Below the pieces are notes generated by a model. That model did not search any database. It saw only the letters and a program-made list of their open reading frames with translations, and was not told the DNA's origin. A stretch of DNA of 64,000 nt, taken from NCBI GenBank assembly GCA_964057225.1, contig OZ059899.1, positions 2,790,001-2,854,000 of the forward strand. Reading direction: 5' to 3'. The first letter of the stretch is position 1. Each line of letters begins with the position of its first letter. Shown one piece after another: positions 36,900 through 51,274 of the stretch. Source of the DNA: Auanema rhodensis. Its lineage: Eukaryota; Nematoda; Chromadorea; Rhabditida; Rhabditidae. The position numbers and the translations under genes were made by a program.

Positions 36900-39800
36900 C
36901 ATTCGATGCGGATTTTTAAGCTGCGTCGATCTGTGTTATCAGATTTGCGCTAGCTTAAAAATGCACCGAGATATCAACTGATATAAGTTCACACTTATAT
37001 CCTCGATTTTCACCCTGAAGAATTGATTTTTTCGTTGAATAACATTGTCCATCGTCTTTGCCTTGAAAAAAGGAATCTAAAAACATCTACTTTTTGCTAC
37101 ATTATTTTGAAATTTTTTGAAAAAATTTTTGTCAAAATGTTTTTGGAAGCAATGTTGAGTGTACATGGAAACTCAACATACACTAATGCATCATTTTTCA
37201 AACGATCATAACTAATTTTTGTATTAAGCGTTTCTCAATGTAGTATAGTGCATTCGATGCGGATTTTTAAGCTGCGTCGATCTGTGTTATCAGAATTGCG
37301 CTAGCTTAAAAATGCACCGAGATATCAACTGATATAAGTTCACACTTATATCCTCGATTTTCACCCTGAAGAATTAATTTTTTCGTTGAATAACATTGTC
37401 CATCGTCTTTGCCTTGAAAAATGGAATCTAAAAACATCTACTTTTTGCTAAATTATTTTGAAATTTTTCGAAAAAATTTTTGTCAAAATGTTTTTGGAAG
37501 CAATGTTGAGTGTACATGGAAACTCAACATACACTAATGCATCATTTTTCAAACGATCATAACTAATTTTTGTATCAAGCGTTTCTGAATGTAGTATAGT
37601 GCATTCGATGCGGATTTTTCAGCTGCGTCGATCTGTGTTATCAGATTTGCGCTAGCTTAAAAATGCACCGAGATATCAACTGATATAAGTTCACACTTAT
37701 ATCCTCGATTTTCACCCTGAAGAATTGATTTTTTCGTTGAATAACATTGTCCATCGTCTTTGCCTTGAAAAAAGGAATCTAAAAACATCTACTTTTTGCT
37801 AAATTATTTTGAAATTTTTCGAAAAAATTTTTGTCAAAATGTTTTTGGAAGCAATGTTGAGTGTACATGGAAACTCAACATACACTAATGCATCATTTTT
37901 CAAACGATCATAACTAATTTTTGTATTAAGCGTTTCTCAATGTAGTATAGTGCATTCGATGCGGATTTTTAAGCTGCGTCGATCTGTGTTATCAGAATTG
38001 CGCTAGCTTAAAAATGCACCGAGATATCAACTGATATAAGTTCACACTTATATCCTCGATTTTCACCCTGAAGAATTAATTTTTTCGTTGAATAACATTG
38101 TCCATCGTCTTCGCCTTGAAAAAAGGAATCTAAAAACATCTACTTTTTGCTACATTATTTTGAAATTTTTTGAAAAAATTTTTGTCAAAATGTTTTTGGA
38201 AGCAATGTTGAGTGTACATGGAAACTCAACATACACTAATGCATCATTTTTCAAACGATCATAACTAATTTTTGTATTAAGCGTTTCTCAATGTAGTATA
38301 GTGCATTCGATGCGGATTTTTAAGCTGCGTCGATCTGTGTTATCAGAATTGCGCTAGCTTAAAAATGCACCGAGATATCAACTGATATAAGTTCACACTT
38401 ATATCCTCGATTTTCACCCTGAAGAATTAATTTTTTCGTTGAATAACATTGTCCATCGTCTTTGCCTTGAAAAATGGAATCTAAAAACATCTACTTTTTG
38501 CTAAATTATTTTGAAATTTTTCGAAAAAATTTTTGTCAAAATGTTTTTGGAAGCAATGTTGAGTGTACATGGAAACTCAACATACACTAATGCATCATTT
38601 TTCAAACGATCATAACTAATTTTTGTATTAAGCGTTTCTCAATGTAGTATAGTGCATTCGATGCGGATTTTTAAGCTGCGTCGATCTGTGTTATCAGAAT
38701 TGCGCTAGCTTAAAAATGCACCGAGATATCAACTGATATAAGTTCACACTTATATCCTCGATTTTCACCCTGAAGAATTAATTTTTTCGTTGAATAACAT
38801 TGTCCATCGTCTTTGCCTTGAAAAATGGAATCTAAAAACATCTACTTTTTGCTAAATTATTTTGAAATTTTTCGAAAAAATTTTTGTCAAAATGTTTTTG
38901 GAAGCAATGTTGAGTGTACATGGAAACTCAACATACACTAATGCATCATTTTTCAAACGATCATAACTAATTTTTGTATCAAGCGTTTCTGAATGTAGTA
39001 TAGTGCATTCGATGCGGATTTTTAAGCTGCGTCGATCTGTGTTATCAGATTTGCGCTAGCTTAAAAATGCACCGAGATATCAACTGATATAAGTTCACAC
39101 TTATATCCTCGATTTTCACCCTGAAGAATTAATTTTTTCGTTGAATAACATTGTCCATCGTCTTTGCCTTGAAAAAAGGAATCTAAAAACATCTACTTTT
39201 TGCTAAATTATTTTGAAATTTTTCGAAAAAATTTTTGTCAAAATGTTTTTGGAAGCAATGTTGAGTGTACATGGAAACTCAACATACACTAATGCATCAT
39301 TTTTCAAACGATCATAACTAATTTTTGTATCAAGCGTTTCTCAATGTAGTATAGTGCATTCGATGCGGATTTTTAAGCTGCGTCGATCTGTGTTATCAGA
39401 TTTGCGCTAGCTTAAAAATGCACCGAGATATCAACTGATATAAGTTCACACTTATATCCTCAATTTTCACCCTGAAGAATTAATTTTTTCGTTGAATAAC
39501 ATTGTCCATCGTCTTTGCCTTGAAAAATGGAATCTAAAAACATCTACTTTTTGCTAAATTATTTTGAAATTTTTCGAAAAAATTTTTGTCAAAATGTTTT
39601 TGGAAGCAATGTTGAGTGTACATGGAAACTCAACATACACTAATGCATCATTTTTCAAACGATCATAACTAATTTTTGTATCAAGCGTTTCTCAATGTAG
39701 TATAGTGCATTCGATGCGGATTTTTAAGCTGCGTCGATCTGTGTTATCAGATTTGCGCTAGCTTAAAAATGCACCGAGATATCAACTGATATAAGTTCAC

Positions 39801-42800
39801 ACATATATACCCGATTTTCACCCTGAAGAATTAATTTTTTCGTTGAATAACATTGTCCATCGTCTTTGCCTTGAAAAATGGAATCTAAAAACATCTACTT
39901 TTTGCTAAATTATTTTGAAATTTTTCGAAAAAATTTTTGTCAAAATGTTTTTGGAAGCAATGTTGAGTGTACATGGAAACTCAACATACACTAATGCATC
40001 ATTTTTCAAACGATCATAACTAATTTTTGTATCAAGCGTTTCTCAATGTAGTATAGTGCATTCGATGCGGATTTTTAAGCTGCGTCGATCTGTGTTATCA
40101 GATTTGCGCTAGCTTAAAAATGCACCGAGATATCAACTGATATAAGTTCACACTTATATCCTCAATTTTCACCCTGAAGAATTAATTTTTTCGTTGAATA
40201 ACATTGTCCATCGTCTTTGCCTTGAAAAATGGAATCTAAAAACATCTACTTTTTGCTAAATTATTTTGAAATTTTTCGAAAAAATTTTTGTCAAAATGTT
40301 TTTGGAAGCAATGTTGAGTGTACATGGAAACTCAACATACACTAATGCATCATTTTTCAAACGATCATAACTAATTTTTGTATCAAGCGTTTCTCAATGT
40401 AGTATAGTGCATTCGATGCGGATTTTTAAGCTGCGTCGATCTGTGTTATCAGATTTGCGCTAGCTTAAAAATGCACCGAGATATCAACTGATATAAGTTC
40501 ACACTTATATCCTCGATTTTCACCCTGAAGAATTAATTTTTTCGTTGAATAACATTGTCCATCGTCTTTGCCTTGAAAAATGGAATCTAAAAACATCTAC
40601 TTTTTGCTAAATTATTTTGAAATTTTTCGAAAAAATTTTTGTCAAAATGTTTTTGGAAGCAATGTTGAGTGTACATGGAAACTCAACATACACTAATGCA
40701 TCATTTTTCAAACGATCATAACTAATTTTTGTATCAAGCGTTTCTGAATGTAGTATAGTGCATTCGATGCGGATTTTTAAGCTGCGTCGATCTGTGTTAT
40801 CAGATTTGCGCTAGCTTAAAAATGCACCGAGATATCAACTGATATAAGTTCACACTTATATCCTCGATTTTCACCCTGAAGAATTAATTTTTTCGTTGAA
40901 TAACATCGTCCATCGTCTTTGCCTTGAAAAAAGGAATCTAAAAACATCTACTTTTTGCTAAATTATTTTGAAATTTTTCGAAAAAATTTTTGTCAAAATG
41001 TTTTTGGAAGCAATGTTGAGTGTACATGGAAACTCAACATACACTAATGCATCATTTTTCAAACGATCATAACTAATTTTTGTATCAAGCGTTTCTCAAT
41101 GTAGTATAGTGCATTCGATGCGGATTTTTAAGCTGCGTCGATCTGTGTTATCAGATTTGCGCTAGCTTAAAAATGCACCGAGATATCAACTGATATAAGT
41201 TCACACTTATATCCTCAATTTTCACCCTGAAGAATTAATTTTTTCGTTGAATAACATTGTCCATCGTCTTTGCCTTGAAAAATGGAATCTAAAAACATCT
41301 ACTTTTTGCTAAATTATTTTGAAATTTTTCGAAAAAATTTTTGTCAAAATGTTTTTGGAAGCAATGTTGAGTGTACATGGAAACTCAACATACACTAATG
41401 CATCATTTTTCAAACGATCATAACTAATTTTTGTATTAAACGTTTCTCAATGTAGTATAGTGCATTCGATGCGGATTTTTAAGCTGCGTCGATCTGTGTT
41501 ATCAGATTTGCGCTAGCTTAAAAATGCACCGAGATATCAACTGATATAAGTTCACACTTATATCCTCGATTTTCACCCTGAAGAATTAATTTTTTCGTTG
41601 AATAACATTGTCCATCGTCTTTGCCTTGAAAAATGGAATCTAAAAACATCTACTTTTCGCTAAATTATTTTGAAATTTTTCGAAAAAATTTTTGTCAAAA
41701 TGTTTTTGGAAGCAATGTTGAGTGTACATGGAAACTCAACATACACTAATGCATCATTTTTCAAACGATCATAACTAATTTTTGTATCAAGCGTTTCTGA
41801 ATGTAGTATAGTGCATTCGATGCGGATTTTTAAGCTGCGTCGATCTGTGTTATCAGATTTGCGCTAGCTTAAAAATGCACCGAGATATCAACTGATATAA
41901 GTTCACACTTATATCCTCGATTTTCACCCTGAAGAATTAATTTTTTCGTTGAATAACATTGTCCATCGTCTTTGCATTGAAAAAGGGAATCTAAAAACAT
42001 CTACTTTTTGCTAAATTATTTTGAAATTTTTCGAAAAAATTTTTGTCAAAATGTTTTTGGAAGCAATGTTGAGTGTACATGGAAACTCAACATACACTAA
42101 TGCATCATTTTTCAAACGATCATAACTAATTTTTGTATCAAGCGTTTCTCAATGTAGTATAGTGCATTCGATGCGGATTTTTAAGCTGCGTCGATCTGTG
42201 TTATCAGATTTGCGCTAGCTTAAAAATGCACCGAGATATCAACTGATATAAGTTCACACTTATATCCTCGATTTTCACCCTGAAGAATTGATTTTTTCGT
42301 TGAATAACATTGTCCATCGTCTTTGCCTTGAAAAAAGGAATCTAAAAACATCTACTTTTTGCTAAATTATTTTGAAATTTTTCGAAAAAATTTTTGTCAA
42401 AATGTTTTTGGAAGCAATGTTGAGTGTACATGGAAACTCAACATACACTAATGCATCATTTTTCAAACGATCATAACTAATTTTTGTATTAAGCGTTTCT
42501 CAATGTAGTATAGTGCATTCGATGCGGATTTTTAAGCTGCGTCGATCTGTGTTATCAGAATTGCGCTAGCTTAAAAATGCACCGAGATATCAACTGATAT
42601 AAGTTCACACTTATATCCTCGATTTTCACCCTGAAGAATTAATTTTTTCGTTGAATAACATTGTCCATCGTCTTCGCCTTGAAAAAAGGAATCTAAAAAC
42701 ATCTACTTTTTGCTACATTATTTTGAAATTTTTTGAAAAAATTTTTGTCAAAATGTTTTTGGAAGCAATGTTGAGTGTACATGGAAACTCAACATACACT

Positions 42801-45800
42801 AATGCATCATTTTTCAAACGATCATAACTAATTTTTGTATTAAGCGTTTCTCAATGTAGTATAGTGCATTCGATGCGGATTTTTAAGCTGCGTCGATCTG
42901 TGTTATCAGAATTGCGCTAGCTTAAAAATGCACCGAGATATCAACTGATATAAGTTCACACTTATATCCTCGATTTTCACCCTGAAGAATTAATTTTTTC
43001 GTTGAATAACATTGTCCATCGTCTTTGCCTTGAAAAATGGAATCTAAAAACATCTACTTTTTGCTAAATTATTTTGAAATTTTTCGAAAAAATTTTTGTC
43101 AAAATGTTTTTGGAAGCAATGTTGAGTGTACATGGAAACTCAACATACACTAATGCATCATTTTTCAAACGATCATAACTAATTTTTGTATTAAGCGTTT
43201 CTCAATGTAGTATAGTGCATTCGATGCGGATTTTTAAGCTGCGTCGATCTGTGTTATCAGAATTGCGCTAGCTTAAAAATGCACCGAGATATCAACTGAT
43301 ATAAGTTCACACTTATATCCTCGATTTTCACCCTGAAGAATTAATTTTTTCGTTGAATAACATTGTCCATCGTCTTTGCCTTGAAAAATGGAATCTAAAA
43401 ACATCTACTTTTTGCTAAATTATTTTGAAATTTTTCGAAAAAATTTTTGTCAAAATGTTTTTGGAAGCAATGTTGAGTGTACATGGAAACTCAACATACA
43501 CTAATGCATCATTTTTCAAACGATCATAACTAATTTTTGTATCAAGCGTTTCTGAATGTAGTATAGTGCATTCGATGCGGATTTTTAAGCTGCGTCGATC
43601 TGTGTTATCAGATTTGCGCTAGCTTAAAAATGCACCGAGATATCAACTGATATAAGTTCACACTTATATCCTCGATTTTCACCCTGAAGAATTAATTTTT
43701 TCGTTGAATAACATTGTCCATCGTCTTTGCCTTGAAAAAAGGAATCTAAAAACATCTACTTTTTGCTAAATTATTTTGAAATTTTTCGAAAAAATTTTTG
43801 TCAAAATGTTTTTGGAAGCAATGTTGAGTGTACATGGAAACTCAACATACACTAATGCATCATTTTTCAAACGATCATAACTAATTTTTGTATCAAGCGT
43901 TTCTCAATGTAGTATAGTGCATTCGATGCGGATTTTTAAGCTGCGTCGATCTGTGTTATCAGATTTGCGCTAGCTTAAAAATGCACCGAGATATCAACTG
44001 ATATAAGTTCACACTTATATCCTCGATTTTCACCCTGAAGAATTAATTTTTTCGTTGAATAACATTGTCCATCGTCTTTGCCTTGAAAAATGGAATCTAA
44101 AAACATCTACTTTTTGCTAAATTATTTTGAAATTTTTCGAAAAAATTTTTGTCAAAATGTTTTTGGAAGCAATGTTGAGTGTACATGGAAACTCAACATA
44201 CACTAATGCATCATTTTTCAAACGATCATAACTAATTTTTGTATCAAGCGTTTCTGAATGTAGTATAGTGCATTCGATGCGGATTTTTAAGCTGCGTCGA
44301 TCTGTGTTATCAGATTTGCGCTAGCTTAAAAATGCACCGAGATATCAACTGATATAAGTTCACACTTATATCCTCGATTTTCACCCTGAAGAATTAATTT
44401 TTTCGTTGAATAACATTGTCCATCGTCTTTGCATTGAAAAAGGGAATCTAAAAACATCTACTTTTTGCTAAATTATTTTGAAATTTTTCGAAAAAATTTT
44501 TGTCAAAATGTTTTTGGAAGCAATGTTGAGTGTACATGGAAACTCAACATACACTAATGCAACATTTTTCAAACGATCATAACTAATTTGTGTACTAAGC
44601 GTTTCTTAATGTAGTATAGTGCATTCGATGCGGATTTTTAAGCTGCGTCGATCTGTGTTATCAGATTTGCGCTAGCTTAAAAATGCACCGAGATATCAAC
44701 TGATATAAGTTCACACTTATATCCTCGATTTTCACCCTGAAGAATTGATTTTTTCGTTGAATAACATTGTCCATCGTCTTTGCCTTGAAAAAAGGAATCT
44801 AAAAACATCTACTTTTTGCTAAATTATTTTGAAATTTTTCGAAAAAATTTTTGTCAAAATGTTTTTGGAAGCAATGTTGAGTGTACATGGAAACTCAACA
44901 TACACTAATGCATCATTTTTCAAACGATCATAACTAATTTTTGTATTAAGCGTTTCTCAATGTAGTATAGTGCATTCGATGCGGATTTTTAAGCTGCGTC
45001 GATCTGTGTTATCAGAATTGCGCTAGCTTAAAAATGCACCGAGATATCAACTGATATAAGTTCACACTTATATCCTCGATTTTCACCCTGAAGAATTAAT
45101 TTTTTCGTTGAATAACATTGTCCATCGTCTTCGCCTTGAAAAAAGGAATCTAAAAACATCTACTTTTTGCTACATTATTTTGAAATTTTTTGAAAAAATT
45201 TTTGTCAAAATGTTTTTGGAAGCAATGTTGAGTGTACATGGAAACTCAACATACACTAATGCATCATTTTTCAAACGATCATAACTAATTTTTGTATTAA
45301 GCGTTTCTCAATGTAGTATAGTGCATTCGATGCGGATTTTTAAGCTGCGTCGATCTGTGTTATCAGATTTGCGCTAGCTTAAAAATGCACCGAGATATCA
45401 ACTGATATAAGTTCACACTTATATCCTCGATTTTCACCCTGAAGAATTAATTTTTTCGTTGAATAACATTGTCCATCGTCTTTGCCTTGAAAAATGGAAT
45501 CTAAAAACATCTACTTTTTGCTAAATTATTTTGAAATTTTTCGAAAAAATTTTTGTCAAAATGTTTTTGGAAGCAATGTTGAGTGTACATGGAAACTCAA
45601 CATACACTAATGCATCATTTTTCAAACGATCATAACTAATTTTTGTATCAAGCGTTTCTGAATGTAGTATAGTGCATTCGATGCGGATTTTTAAGCTGCG
45701 TCGATCTGTGTTATCAGATTTGCGCTAGCTTAAAAATGCACCGAGATATCAACTGATATAAGTTCACACTTATATCCTCGATTTTCACCCTGAAGAATTA

Positions 45801-48800
45801 ATTTTTTCGTTGAATAACATTGTCCATCGTCTTTGCATTGAAAAAGGGAATCTAAAAACATCTACTTTTTGCTAAATTATTTTGAAATTTTTCGAAAAAA
45901 TTTTTGTCAAAATGTTTTTGGAAGCAATGTTGAGTGTACATGGAAACTCAACATACACTAATGCAACATTTTTCAAACGATCATAACTAATTTGTGTACT
46001 AAGCGTTTCTTAATGTAGTATAGTGCATTCGATGCGGATTTTTAAGCTGCGTCGATCTGTGTTATCAGATTTGCGCTAGCTTAAAAATGCACCGAGATAT
46101 CAACTGATATAAGTTCACACTTATATCCTCGATTTTCACCCTGAAGAATTGATTTTTTCGTTGAATAACATTGTCCATCGTCTTTGCCTTGAAAAAAGGA
46201 ATCTAAAAACATCTACTTTTTGCTAAATTATTTTGAAATTTTTCGAAAAAATTTTTGTCAAAATGTTTTTGGAAGCAATGTTGAGTGTACATGGAAACTC
46301 AACATACACTAATGCATCATTTTTCAAACGATCATAACTAATTTTTGTATTAAGCGTTTCTCAATGTAGTATAGTGCATTCGATGCGGATTTTTAAGCTG
46401 CGTCGATCTGTGTTATCAGAATTGCGCTAGCTTAAAAATGCACCGAGATATCAACTGATATAAGTTCACACTTATATCCTCGATTTTCACCCTGAAGAAT
46501 TAATTTTTTCGTTGAATAACATTGTCCATCGTCTTCGCCTTGAAAAAAGGAATCTAAAAACATCTACTTTTTGCTACATTATTTTGAAATTTTTTGAAAA
46601 AATTTTTGTCAAAATGTTTTTGGAAGCAATGTTGAGTGTACATGGAAACTCAACATACACTAATGCATCATTTTTCAAACGATCATAACTAATTTTTGTA
46701 TTAAGCGTTTCTCAATGTAGTATAGTGCATTCGATGCGGATTTTTAAGCTGCGTCGATCTGTGTTATCAGATTTGCGCTAGCTTAAAAATGCACCGAGAT
46801 ATCAACTGATATAAGTTCACACTTATATCCTCGATTTTCACCCTGAAGAATTAATTTTTTCGTTGAATAACATTGTCCATCGTCTTTGCCTTGAAAAATG
46901 GAATCTAAAAACATCTACTTTTTGCTAAATTATTTTGAAATTTTTCGAAAAAATTTTTGTCAAAATGTTTTTGGAAGCAATGTTGAGTGTACATGGAAAC
47001 TCAACATACACTAATGCATCATTTTTCAAACGATCATAACTAATTTTTGTATCAAGCGTTTCTGAATGTAGTATAGTGCATTCGATGCGGATTTTTAAGC
47101 TGCGTCGATCTGTGTTATCAGATTTGCGCTAGCTTAAAAATGCACCGAGATATCAACTGATATAAGTTCACACTTATATCCTCGATTTTCACCCTGAAGA
47201 ATTAATTTTTTCGTTGAATAACATTGTCCATCGTCTTTGCATTGAAAAAGGGAATCTAAAAACATCTACTTTTTGCTAAATTATTTTGAAATTTTTCGAA
47301 AAAATTTTTGTCAAAATGTTTTTGGAAGCAATGTTGAGTGTACATGGAAACTCAACATACACTAATGCAACATTTTTCAAACGATCATAACTAATTTGTG
47401 TACTAAGCGTTTCTTAATGTAGTATAGTGCATTCGATGCGGATTTTTAAGCTGCGTCGATCTGTGTTATCAGATTTGCGCTAGCTTAAAAATGCACCGAG
47501 ATATCAACTGATATAAGTTCACACTTATATCCTCGATTTTCACCCTGAAGAATTGATTTTTTCGTTGAATAACATTGTCCATCGTCTTTGCCTTGAAAAA
47601 AGGAATCTAAAAACATCTACTTTTTGCTAAATTATTTTGAAATTTTTCGAAAAAATTTTTGTCAAAATGTTTTTGGAAGCAATGTTGAGTGTACATGGAA
47701 ACTCAACATACACTAATGCATCATTTTTCAAACGATCATAACTAATTTTTGTATTAAGCGTTTCTCAATGTAGTATAGTGCATTCGATGCGGATTTTTAA
47801 GCTGCGTCGATCTGTGTTATCAGAATTGCGCTAGCTTAAAAATGCACCGAGATATCAACTGATATAAGTTCACACTTATATCCTCGATTTTCACCCTGAA
47901 GAATTAATTTTTTCGTTGAATAACATTGTCCATCGTCTTCGCCTTGAAAATAGGAATCTAAAAACATCTACTTTTTGCTACATTATTCTGAAATTTTTTG
48001 AAAAAATTTTTGTCAAAATGTTTTTGGAAGCAATGTTGAGTGTACATGGAAACTCAACATACACTAATGCATCATTTTTCAAACGATCATAACTAATTTT
48101 TGTATTAAGCGTTTCTCAATGTAGTATAGTGCATTCGATGCGGATTTTTAAGCTGCGTCGATCTGTGTTATCAGAATTGCGCTAGCTTAAAAATGCACCG
48201 AGATATCAACTGATATAAGTTCACACTTATATCCTCGATTTTCACCCTGAAGAATTAATTTTTTCGTTGAATAACATTGTCCATCGTCTTTGCCTTGAAA
48301 AATGGAATCTAAAAACATCTACTTTTTGCTAAATTATTTTGAAATTTTTCGAAAAAATTTTTGTCAAAATGTTTTTGGAAGCAATGTTGAGTGTACATGG
48401 AAACTCAACATACACTAATGCATCATTTTTCAAACGATCATAACTAATTTTTGTATTAAGCGTTTCTCAATGTAGTATAGTGCATTCGATGCGGATTTTT
48501 AAGCTGCGTCGATCTGTGTTATCAGAATTGCGCTAGCTTAAAAATGCACCGAGATATCAACTGATATAAGTTCACACTTATATCCTCGATTTTCACCCTG
48601 AAGAATTAATTTTTTCGTTGAATAACATTGTCCATCGTCTTTGCCTTGAAAAATGGAATCTAAAAACATCTACTTTTTGCTAAATTATTTTGAAATTTTT
48701 CGAAAAAATTTTTGTCAAAATGTTTTTGGAAGCAATGTTGAGTGTACATGGAAACTCAACATACACTAATGCATCATTTTTCAAACGATCATAACTAATT

Positions 48801-49150
48801 TTTGTATCAAGCGTTTCTGAATGTAGTATAGTGCATTCGATGCGGATTTTTAAGCTGCGTCGATCTGTGTTATCAGATTTGCGCTAGCTTAAAAATGCAC
48901 CGAGATATCAACTGATATAAGTTCACACTTATATCCTCGATTTTCACCCTGAAGAATTAATTTTTTCGTTGAATAACATTGTCCATCGTCTTTGCCTTGA
49001 AAAAAGGAATCTAAAAACATCTACTTTTTGCTAAATTATTTTGAAATTTTTCGAAAAAATTTTTGTCAAAATGTTTTTGGAAGCAATGTTGAGTGTACAT
49101 GGAAACTCAACATACACTAATGCATCATTTTTCAAACGATCATAACTAAT
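36900..49150 (+). repeat. Satellite domain C
   Basis: Diagnostic variants are CAGAATTGCGC, GTTTCTGAATG, TGCTACATTATTTTG with TTTTTTGAAAAA, and TTGCATTGAAAAAGGG. TGCTACATT units lie at 37096, 38149, 42712, 45169, 46573 and 47977. Units of this type are absent from domains A and B. A block at 37621-39461 matches 42184-44024, 13 monomers away. Confidence 0.7.
43897..47949 (+). repeat. Four-monomer (1,404-bp) higher-order repeat, about 2.9 copies
   Basis: Sequence 43897-46545 matches 45301-47949 at an offset of 1,404 bp. Rare variants recur once per block: TTGCATTGAAAAAGGG at 44431, 45835 and 47239; GCAACATTTTTC at 44559, 45963 and 47367; TGCTACATT at 45169, 46573 and 47977. The third copy starts to differ at about 47950. 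Confidence 0.8.
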
Positions 49151-49156
49151 TTTTTT

Positions 49157-51274
49157 ATCAAGCGTTTCTCTATGTAGTATAGTGCATTCGATGCGGATTT
49201 TTAAGCTGCGTCGATCTGTGTTATCAGATTTGCGCTAGCTTAAAAATGCATCGAGATATCAACTGATATAAGTTCACACTTATATCCTCGATTTTCACCC
49301 TGAAGAATTAATTTTTTCGTTGAATAACATTGTCCATCGTCTTTGCCTTGAAAAATGAAATCTAAAAACATCTACTTTTTGCTAAATTATTCTGAAATTT
49401 TTCGAAAAAAGTTTTGTCAAAATGTTTTTGGAAGCAATGTTGAGTGTACATGGAAACTCAACATACACTAATGCATCATTTTTCAAACGATCATAACTAA
49501 TTTGTGTATTAAGCGTTTCTCAATGTAGTATAGTGCATTCGATGCGGATTTTTAAGCTGCGTCGATCTGTGTTATCAGATTTGCGCTAGCTTAAAAATGC
49601 ACCGAGATATCAACTGATATAAGTTCACACTTATATCCTCGATTTTCACCCTGAAGAATTAATTTTTTCGTTGAATAACATTGTCTATCGTCTTTGCCTT
49701 GAAAAATGGAATCTAAAAACATCTACTTTTTGCTAAATTATTTTGAAATTTTTCGAAAAAATTTTTGTCAAAATGTTTTTGGAAGCAATGTTGAGTGTAC
49801 ATGGAAACTTAACATACACTAATGCATCATTTTTCAAACGATCATAACTAATTTTTGTATTAAGCGTTTCTCAATGTAGTATAGTGCATTCGATGCGGAT
49901 TTTTAAGCTGCGTCGATCTGTGTTATCAGATTTGCGCTAGCTTAAAAATGCACCGAGATATCAACTGATATAAGTTCACACTTATATCCTCGATTTTCAC
50001 CCTGAAGAATTAATTTTTTCGTTGAATAACATTGTCCATCGTCTTTGCCTTGAAAAATGGAATCTAAAAACATCTACTTTTTGCTAAATTATTTTGAAAT
50101 TTTTCAATAAAATTTTTGTCAAAATGTTTTTGGAAGCAATGTTGAGTGTACATGGAAACTCAACATACACTAATGCATCATTTTTCAAACGATCATAACT
50201 AATTTTTGTATTAAACGTTTCTCAATGTAGTATAGTGCATTCGATGCGGATTTTTAAGCTGCGTCGATCTGTGTTATCAGATTTGCGCTAGCTTAAAAAT
50301 GCACCGAGATATCAACTGATATAAGTTCACACTTATATCCTCGATTTTCACCCTGAAGAATTAATTTTTTCGTTGAATAACATTGTCCATCGTTTTTGCC
50401 TTGAAAAATGGAATCTAAAAACATCTACTTTTTGCTAAATTATTTTGAAATTTTTCGAAAAAATTTTTGTCAAAATGTTTTTGGAAGCAATGTTGAGTGT
50501 ACATGGAAACTCAACATACACTAATGCATCATTTTTCAAACGATCATAACTAATTTTTGTATCAAGCGTTTCTCTATGTAGTATAGTGCATTCGATGCGG
50601 ATTTTTAAGCTGCGTCGATCTGTGTTATCAGATTTGCGCTAGCTTAAAAATGCATCGAGATATCAACTGATATAAGTTCACACTTATATCCTCGATTTTC
50701 ACCCTGAAGAATTAATTTTTTCGTTGAATAACATTGTCCATCGTCTTTGCCTTGAAAAATGGAATCTAAAAACATCTACTTTTTGCTAAATTATTTTGAA
50801 ATTTTTCGAAAAAAGTTTTGTCAAAATGTTTTTGGAAGCAATGTTGAGTGTACATGGAAACTCAACATACACTAATGCATCATTTTTCAAACGATCATAA
50901 CTAATTTGTGTATTAAGCGTTTCTCAATGTAGTATAGTGCATTCGATGCGGATTTTTAAGCTGCGTCGATCTGTGTTATCAGATTTGCGCTAGCTTAAAA
51001 ATGCACCGAGATATCAACTGATATAAGTTCACACTTATATCCTCGATTTTCACCCTGAAGAATTAATTTTTTCGTTGAATAACATTGTCTATCGTCTTTG
51101 CCTTGAAAAATGGAATCTAAAAACATCTACTTTTTGCTAAATTATTTTGAAATTTTTCGAAAAAATTTTTGTCAAAATGTTTTTGGAAGCAATGTTGAGT
51201 GTACATGGAAACTTAACATACACTAATGCATCATTTTTCAAACGATCATAACTAATTTTTGTATTAAGCGTTTC
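49157..51274 (+). repeat. Four-monomer duplication in transition zone
   Basis: Positions 49157-49870 match 50561-51274 at 1,404 bp with about two mismatches. Shared rare variants are GTTTCTCTATG, AATGCATCGAG (49251 and 50655), AAAAAAGTTTTG and AAACTTAACAT. This zone lacks the diagnostic bases of both domains C and D. Confidence 0.7.

Larger units (their letters stand above)
12000..36900 (+). repeat. Satellite domain B
   Basis: Diagnostic variants are TTTGTGTACTAAG (first at about 12647), AGCTTGAAAATG and GAAAAAAGGAATC. A marker unit with GTGCACTCG plus TGTTCTCAG recurs at 11976, 16539, 17592, 19347, 22155, 23208, 26718, 28824, 31281, 33387 and 35844. These spacings are 13, 3, 5, 8, 3, 10, 6, 7, 6 and 7 monomers, so it acts as a phase marker for irregular higher-order repeats. 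Confidence 0.7.

Noticed and set aside
37023-37211. Plus-strand open frame of 62 codons in the satellite
   Set aside because: It arises from point variants in one satellite unit; equivalent frames in other units are interrupted. The first codon is TTG, not ATG.
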